Source: Hemibagrus wyckioides (Eukaryota > Chordata > Actinopteri > Siluriformes > Bagridae). From it: 64,000 bases of DNA. The stretch covers positions 23,103,928-23,167,927 of the forward strand of contig NC_080711.1 of assembly GCF_019097595.1 (NCBI RefSeq). The letters run 5' to 3'. The position numbers and the translations under genes were made by a program. Under the pieces are notes generated by a model that was not told where the DNA came from, searched no databases, and saw only the letters and a list, made by a program, of their open reading frames with translations. Of this stretch, positions 58,725 to 64,000 are shown in pieces (position 1 is the stretch's first letter; every line of letters starts with the position of its first letter).

Positions 58725-58862
58725 ATCAGATGCTCAGTGTGAATGTTACCTGAAGCTCTTTACCTGTAGCTGTGTGTTGTTGTTGCTCTGATCCCACAGG
58801 ACAGTTACCAGAACGTACATGTACATGCTCACGTGTTCCTAATAAAGTGGCCAGCGGTGTAT
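58725..58862 (+). mobile_element. Tc1-like transposon remnant (right end)
   Basis: Ends in 'gttcctaataaagtggccag' then 'cggtgtata', the same terminus as 3866-3896. Preceding bases are diverged, so the left limit is approximate. Confidence 0.55.
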
Positions 58863-58937
58863 ATAAGCCGGTGAAGCGAATCGAATGCTTTCATGCAGTC
58901 TTTAAGCGACGTGTCTAAAACGTATACACAGTCCTTC

Positions 58938-58952
58938 AGCGCCATCTAGTGC
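58938..58952 (-). promoter_or_regulatory. CTCF-like motif
   Basis: The minus strand reads GCACTAGATGGCGCT, matching 14 of 15 positions of the usual CTCF core pattern CCASYAGRKGGCRSY. It lies 1.5 kb upstream of the candidate exon start. Confidence 0.55.
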
Positions 58953-59426
58953 ATCATGGGAAAAGTCTGAATCTTTTGTATAGACTTGAAATGATTCTTT
59001 ACAAATGATTCGATTCGGTTTTTTGATTCGTTATTAAGGATAGCACGTGCACAAGACCAGAAAGGGGAAAAAACACAAACTCACAGATCAAAACAGATCC
59101 ATTTGTCTATTTTGCATCTGTCAGGGCTGTGTAACACGTCCTCATCAGTTCAACACAAATGACTCAAGTCGTAAACGATTCTTTGAAATGATTCATTTGA
59201 AGCGCTTTGGTCTGAAGATTTTTCCCATCAACAGAGGAAGTCAAAAAATAAAATAAAATAAAATGAAATAATCACAGAACGTTATTTCCTCCAGGATGAC
59301 CAGCTCTAATAAAACACCTCAGCGTGTGTTAGAGAGGTTTTAGAGTCCTTCATCTCTTCATGAACACAACCTGAATTCAACTTTTTGGTCTCGAATAAAA
59401 TTCATTAAATGTAAGTCTCCTCACTG

Positions 59427-59441
59427 CCTGAAGGTGGCGCA
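59427..59441 (+). promoter_or_regulatory. Weak CTCF-like motif
   Basis: CCTGAAGGTGGCGCA matches the core GRKGGCRS part but differs at three other positions. Opposite orientation to the site at 58938. Confidence 0.3.
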
Positions 59442-59479
59442 CTAATCACACTAATATGAACAGAGATGCACACTCATTT

Positions 59480-59682
59480 CATACAGTAGAGTAAAAAAGA
59501 ATTACATTTCATTAAATGTAAATTATAGTTTAATATGCAAATTATTAATCTAGAGTTTTGAAGTAAATTATTTGTTAATTTTATCTTAAATTATTTACGT
59601 AATGTAATCATTTTTATAATAAAGAAAAAAAGGGAAATAAATCTATATTTATAAATTCTAAGAGGACTACAGTGACAACCAA

Positions 59683-59760
<78 letters not shown>

Positions 59761-60350
59761 TGACATGTGATTAGAATATGTATGAATAATTAATATTATA
59801 TTCATTTCATATTTATTATATAAGAAAATAACCAAGCAACTAAATAATAATTAAAAAAAAAAAAAAAGGAATGATCATATTCTGGCTTTAGAATAATTTG
59901 TACAAATATTTTAAAATTATTTTTTGAGAATATGTAGTTTTAATAATATAAGTAAATCCTCATAATATTAATGTCATACAATATTATTAGTATTGAGTGT
60001 TGCTACTAATATAGATCTATTAAATATATAAATATTCTATTTAAACATATTTAAAAATAATAATTCATAAATATTAAATACATATAAAAAATATGTAATA
60101 TATAACTTAGAGTAAGAATAAATATATATTTAAATATTAATTTAATTCATAAATAATTTAATTTTGACTAAATTAAATTATTTGACATAATCATTTAATT
60201 TAGTGTAAAAACATGGTAAACAATATCTGTTTTATTTTATTTTTTATTTTTATATTTTATTTTATTTATTATTTTTGCATAAGACTCAAAAAATCATTTT
60301 TGATAAATAACATATTGTAAAAACTCTCCTCTTTTTTTTTTTTACTACCT
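59480..60350. other. Very AT-rich stretch upstream of the candidate exon
   Basis: Contains a pure (ATT)n of about 25 units (59684-59761), many TATAAA-like words and a second copy of the 45-bp repeat (60201-60245). The poly-Asn frame on the minus strand is an artefact. Confidence 0.6.
60201..60245 (+). repeat. 45-bp direct repeat, copy 2
   Basis: Partner of 57731-57775, nearly identical, and again followed by TTTATT-rich sequence. Confidence 0.85.
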
Positions 60351-60428
60351 TTTCATTCACGTCCTGTGCATTCTGCCGACCCTCTACTCCAAGAAATGTG
60401 GTTTTCCGTGGCATTAGCAGGGGTTTCA

Positions 60429-60456
60429 CACTCACACACACACACACACACACACT
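60429..60456 (+). repeat. (CA)n microsatellite in the putative 5' UTR
   Basis: About 13 CA units ending 21 bp before the candidate start codon. Confidence 0.93.
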
Positions 60457-60476
60457 CCAGCTCTGGAAGTGCAGCC

Positions 60477-60789
60477 ATGGCTTCATCATGGCATCGCTCA
60501 TTTCTTCTCTGCTGTTTGCTCACTGGAGCTGAAATCATCCTGGGTGGCAACAACAGATCATCTACACCTCCTCCTGTCAATCAAACATCATCTCCGATCA
60601 GACCTGGCACGAGGAACAGGGGGAGAAAAATCACTCCTGCTCCCACGAAACCTCCTGCAAGGATCTTCTCCACCAGCGCAAAGCCCACGGTGGTCCAGTT
60701 CGCCACTGAAGATCTGGAAGAGAAGATCGAGCCAAACCTGGAGAAACGGTTGTGGGGGAAAGGAGAAAGGGACGAGTCGAGTCAATTAG
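60477..60789 (+). CDS. Candidate first coding exon of a secreted or membrane protein (partial)
   Basis: The frame starts at an ATG in a good Kozak context (GCAGCCATGG) and runs 104 codons plus one base to a splice donor (TTAG/GTAAAA, GT at 60790-60791), so the exon would end in phase 1. An in-frame ATG at 60366 exists, but its extension runs through the CA repeat (His-Thr run), so I prefer 60477. Residues 1-24 look like a signal peptide: Met-Ala-Ser-Ser-Trp-His-Arg, then a hydrophobic stretch (FLLCCLLTG...IILGG). Residues 25-75 are Pro/Thr/Ser/Arg-rich with sequons Asn26-Arg-Ser and Asn35-Gln-Thr. Residues 76-104 are acidic and charged (EDLEEKIEPNLEKR). No cysteines follow the signal peptide. 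An AG acceptor after a pyrimidine-rich stretch at about 60420 would make it an internal exon carrying the start. I do not recognise the gene. The layout suits an extracellular or type I membrane protein whose folded domains lie in later exons outside the window. It could also be a chance frame. Confidence 0.55.
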
Positions 60790-61261
60790 GTAAAAATAAA
60801 AAATAATAATAATTTCTGGCTGTCAATCAATCAGGATGCTGATTGGTTGAAACAGAGTTAAATACAGATATAAAAATATATATTTATTTATTACAAATAG
60901 TTATAAATGAGCATAACATGGTGTTTTTAAAAAATGAAAAGAATGCCCTCTTAAAATATAAAAAATTAAATAAATCTAAAAAATTTAAAAATCTAAAATA
61001 AATCATCTAAAAATAAATACAAATGTCACATGAATATCTTCCATAAACTTTATATTCTTTTATCCATAAATTCCCTGTTCCATATGTTATTTACGAATCC
61101 TGAAAAATACCATGAATTATTGAATTATTTCTGATTAATTCCAACTTGATTTTCATAACATCTAAAGAGATGTGTCCAGTCTGAGACAAGCGTGTGTACT
61201 GGGAATACTGGTGTACAGTATGAATGGGACTGCTGAGAGCAATGCCAATATCTTGTTCACA
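60790..61261. other. Putative intron start, AT-rich
   Basis: Starts with GTAAAA. AT-rich, no repeats of note until the fish repeat at 61262. Confidence 0.4.
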
Positions 61262-61322
61262 CTCGTTTAGGTTGAATCTGGTTCCTCTCAAGGTTTCTTC
61301 CTCACCAAGGAATTTATATATT
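61262..61322 (+). repeat. Dispersed fish repeat, left part (interrupted)
   Basis: 'gaatctggttcctctcaagg' followed by 'tttcttcctcaccaaggaa' is a widespread fish repeat. Its usual tail 'aaagcgctatagaaataaaa' plus (TTGAA)n is found only after the transposon, at 61839-61912. Confidence 0.65.
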
Positions 61323-61838
<516 letters not shown>

Positions 61839-61912
61839 TGTGTCTACTGTTTTATATTTCATTTCCATTGTTTAAAAGCGCTATAGAAATAAAATTGAAT
61901 TGAATTGAATAA
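61839..61912 (+). repeat. Dispersed fish repeat, right part with (TTGAA)n tail
   Basis: 'aaaagcgctatagaaataaa' then 'attgaattgaattgaat'. Together with 61262-61322 it shows a Tc1-like element nested inside an older repeat. Confidence 0.65.
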
Positions 61913-62359
61913 GTATTAGGAAAAAGATGTTTTCACACCGATCCCATGGAAGAGCCACAATCACACACCATCATATGAAAATAATGAAAATGAAACAGAC
62001 ATGTTACCTCTTTTGTCTTTTTCTGTTCTTTCTCTCTATTTCTTTTTTTCTCTCTATCCTCTCTATCCTCTCTACCTCTATTTCTCTCTCTCTGAAGCAT
62101 CGCAGCAGCTCATTTTCCGCTTTGAATGGGTCATTTGTGTTTTTTCATCTGAAAAACAACAGTGAAAGCGGGGGAAGAGAAAAGTGATCCTCCATCTGTG
62201 CATGAAAGCAGAGAAAAATGAAAGGAAGATCTCTTCAGCGAGGCTCTGAGGGAGTTCACATGGTCATGTTTTCACACTGCTACACACTCAGCTGGGTCAG
62301 CAAGACTCCAGTCCAAACACACTATCCATTAGTTATCTTTAAGACTTAGATTACGTCTG
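61913..62359. other. Unique non-coding stretch with short TC run
   Basis: TC-rich at about 62025-62095. No second exon is recognised. Confidence 0.35.
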
Positions 62360-63872
62360 GCCTGCCTCTGTCCTGATCCTGTCCTCAGTGTCTCCTGTGT
62401 CTGTCCCATGTCTCTCCTGAGTCTGTCCTGCATCTCTCCTAAGACTGTCCCGAGTTTGTCCTGCATCTGTCCTGAGACTGTCTTGACTCTATCATGTCTG
62501 TCTTCTGTGTCTCTCCTAAGATTTTCCAGCATCTGTCCTGAGTCTGTCCTGATCCTGTCCTGAAACTGCCCTGAGTCTCTCAAGCGTCTGTCCTGTGTCT
62601 GTCCAGAGTGTCTCCTGCATCTCTCCTGAGTAGCTCCTGTCCTGCATTTGTCCTGTGTCTATCCTGTATCTGTTCTGCATCTGTCCTGAGACTGTCCGTT
62701 GCCTGTCCTGTGTCTGTCCTGTATCTGTCCTGAGTCTGTCCTGCATATTCCCTGAGTCTCTCAAGCATCTGTCCAGAGTGTCTCATGCATCTCTCCTGAG
62801 TATCTCCTGTCTTGCATCTGTCCTGTGTCTGTCCTGAGACTGTCCTGTATCTGTCCTGTACCTGTCCTATATCTGTCCTGCATCTGTCCTGAGACAGTCC
62901 TGTGTCTGGCCTGTATCTGTCGTGCATCTATCCTGTTTCCATCCAGCATCTGTCCTACATCTGTCCTGTGTCAATCCTGCATCTATGCTGAGTCTGTCCT
63001 GCATCTGTCCTGAGACTGTCCTGTATCTTTCCTGAGTTTGTCCTGCATCTATCCTGTGTCCATCCAGCATCTGCCCTACATTTATCTGCCCTGAGTCTCA
63101 CAAGCGTCTGTCCTGTGTCTGTCCAGAGTGTCTCCTGCATCTCCCCTGAGTATCTCCTGTCCTGTATCTGTACTGTATCTGTCCTGAGACTGTCCTGTAT
63201 CTGTCCTGAGACTGCCTGAGACTGTCCTGTGTTTGTCCTGTATCTGTCCTGCATCTGTCCTGTGACTGTCCTGTATCTGTCCTGAGACTGTCCTGTGTTT
63301 GTCCTGTACCTGTCCTGCATCTGTCCTGTGACTGTCCTGTATCTGTCCTGAGACTGTCCTGTGTTTGTCCTGTATCTGTCCTGTACCTGTCCTGCATCTG
63401 TCCTGTGACTGTCCTGTATCTGTCCTGAGACTGTCCTGTGTTTGTCCTGAGACTGTCCTGTGTTTGTCCTGTGTTTGTCCTGTACCTGTCCTGCATCTGT
63501 CCTGTGACTGTCCTGTATCTGTCCTGAGACTGTCCTGTGTTTGTCCTGTACCTGTCCTGCATCTGTCCTGTGACTGTCCTGTATCTGTCCTGAGACTGTC
63601 CTGTGTTTGTCCTGTATCTGTCCTGTACCTGTCCTGCATCTGTCCTGTGACTGTTCTGTGTCTGTCCTGTATCAGTCCTGCATCTGTCCTGAGTCTGTCC
63701 TGCATCTGTTCTGTGTCTCTCCTGTATCTGTCCTGAGTTTGTCCTGCATCTATCCTGTGTCCATCCAGCGTCTGCTCTACATTTGTCCTGTGTCTATCCT
63801 GCATCTATACTGAGTCTGTCCTTCATCTGTCCTGCAACTGTCCTGAGACTGCCCTGAGACTGTCTTGAGTCT
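62360..63872 (+). repeat. 11-bp minisatellite (CTGTCCTGNNN) about 1.5 kb, with 66-bp higher-order repeat
   Basis: About 135 units of 11 bp: 'ctgtcctg' plus three variable bases (tat, aga, tgt, gac, cat, tac). The part 63180-63660 repeats ordered groups such as 'tgtgactgtcctgtatctgt' then 'cctgagactgtcctgtgttt', with periods of 55-77 bp (multiples of 11). Earlier parts include blocks with 'agtgtctcctgcatctctcc' that recur near 62605, 62775 and 63127. Three units make 33 bp, so frames of 11-residue period (Gln-Asp-Arg-Tyr-Arg-Thr...) stay open on the minus strand for up to 240 codons. They are not genes. Confidence 0.96.

Positions 63873-64000
<128 letters not shown>

Noticed and set aside
59614..59835. 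Poly-Asn frame
   Set aside because: Translation of (ATT)n on the minus strand.
60366..60476. Upstream in-frame start for the candidate exon
   Set aside because: The extension encodes a His-Thr run from the CA repeat and has no signal peptide at its N-terminus; the start at 60477 has the better Kozak context.
63082..63804. 240-codon Gln-Asp-Arg-Tyr-Arg-Thr repeat frame
   Set aside because: It follows from an 11-bp tandem repeat without stops. Every frame of that strand gives the same peptide period.

Overview
This window looks like a gene-poor stretch of a teleost fish chromosome. The evidence is the density of dinucleotide and tetranucleotide microsatellites, a V-SINE-type retroposon with the usual fish tail, a second tRNA-derived fish SINE family, and decayed Tc1/mariner-type DNA transposons, two of them of kinds very common in fish. 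An ostariophysan (catfish-like) source is plausible from the repeat flavour, but this is recall rather than a computed match. No bacterial, viral or phage gene organisation is present.

Only one stretch looks like genuine protein-coding sequence: a candidate first (or second) coding exon at 60477-60789 on the + strand. It has a good Kozak start, a signal peptide, a Pro/Thr-rich N-terminus with two N-glycosylation sequons and a splice donor. The rest of that gene must lie beyond the right edge. Nearly all other long open frames are artefacts of tandem repeats (poly-Asp/Met/His, Ser/Leu, Lys/Glu and 11-residue frames) and are not annotated as genes.

Layout. 1-12 kb: three minisatellite arrays built on one shared core (two in one orientation at 2.5-3.3 and 4.7-5.8 kb, one inverted at 10.4-11.6 kb), a 71-bp minisatellite, a Tc1 remnant, and a homeodomain-site-rich segment near 8.4 kb. 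12-25 kb: a V-SINE, a duplicated 140-bp block around a (TC)n tract, long TC, GAAA, TTTC and AAAT tracts, several unique CpG-containing segments, a foldback element at 22.7 kb and a 1.3-kb GAT array. 25-36 kb: a roughly 350-bp triplication ending at a candidate conserved element, 1.06 kb of almost pure pyrimidine, a CpG-rich segment at 28.1-28.4 kb, an ATGATTCATT array and a nine-copy 83-bp array. 36-47 kb: an inverted SINE pair, a full-length inverted SINE copy beside a Tc1 transposase fragment, a young 34-bp array, a 20-bp perfect palindrome, and a C-rich CAGACTTGACTAG array. 47-64 kb: degenerate GGTTCT repeats, Tc1/mariner remnants, a mariner-type internally deleted element next to a 21-bp inverted repeat, a 1-kb 35-bp array, CTCF-like motifs, the candidate exon, a Tc1-like element nested in another repeat, and a 1.5-kb 11-bp minisatellite.

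Between the repeats lie segments of unique, mixed-composition sequence rich in TAAT/ATTA sites and CpG. These resemble conserved non-coding elements of gene deserts around developmental genes. That reading is inference, since conservation cannot be tested here. I see no convincing new multi-gene biological system; the most unusual features are structural (foldbacks, junction palindromes and higher-order tandem repeats).
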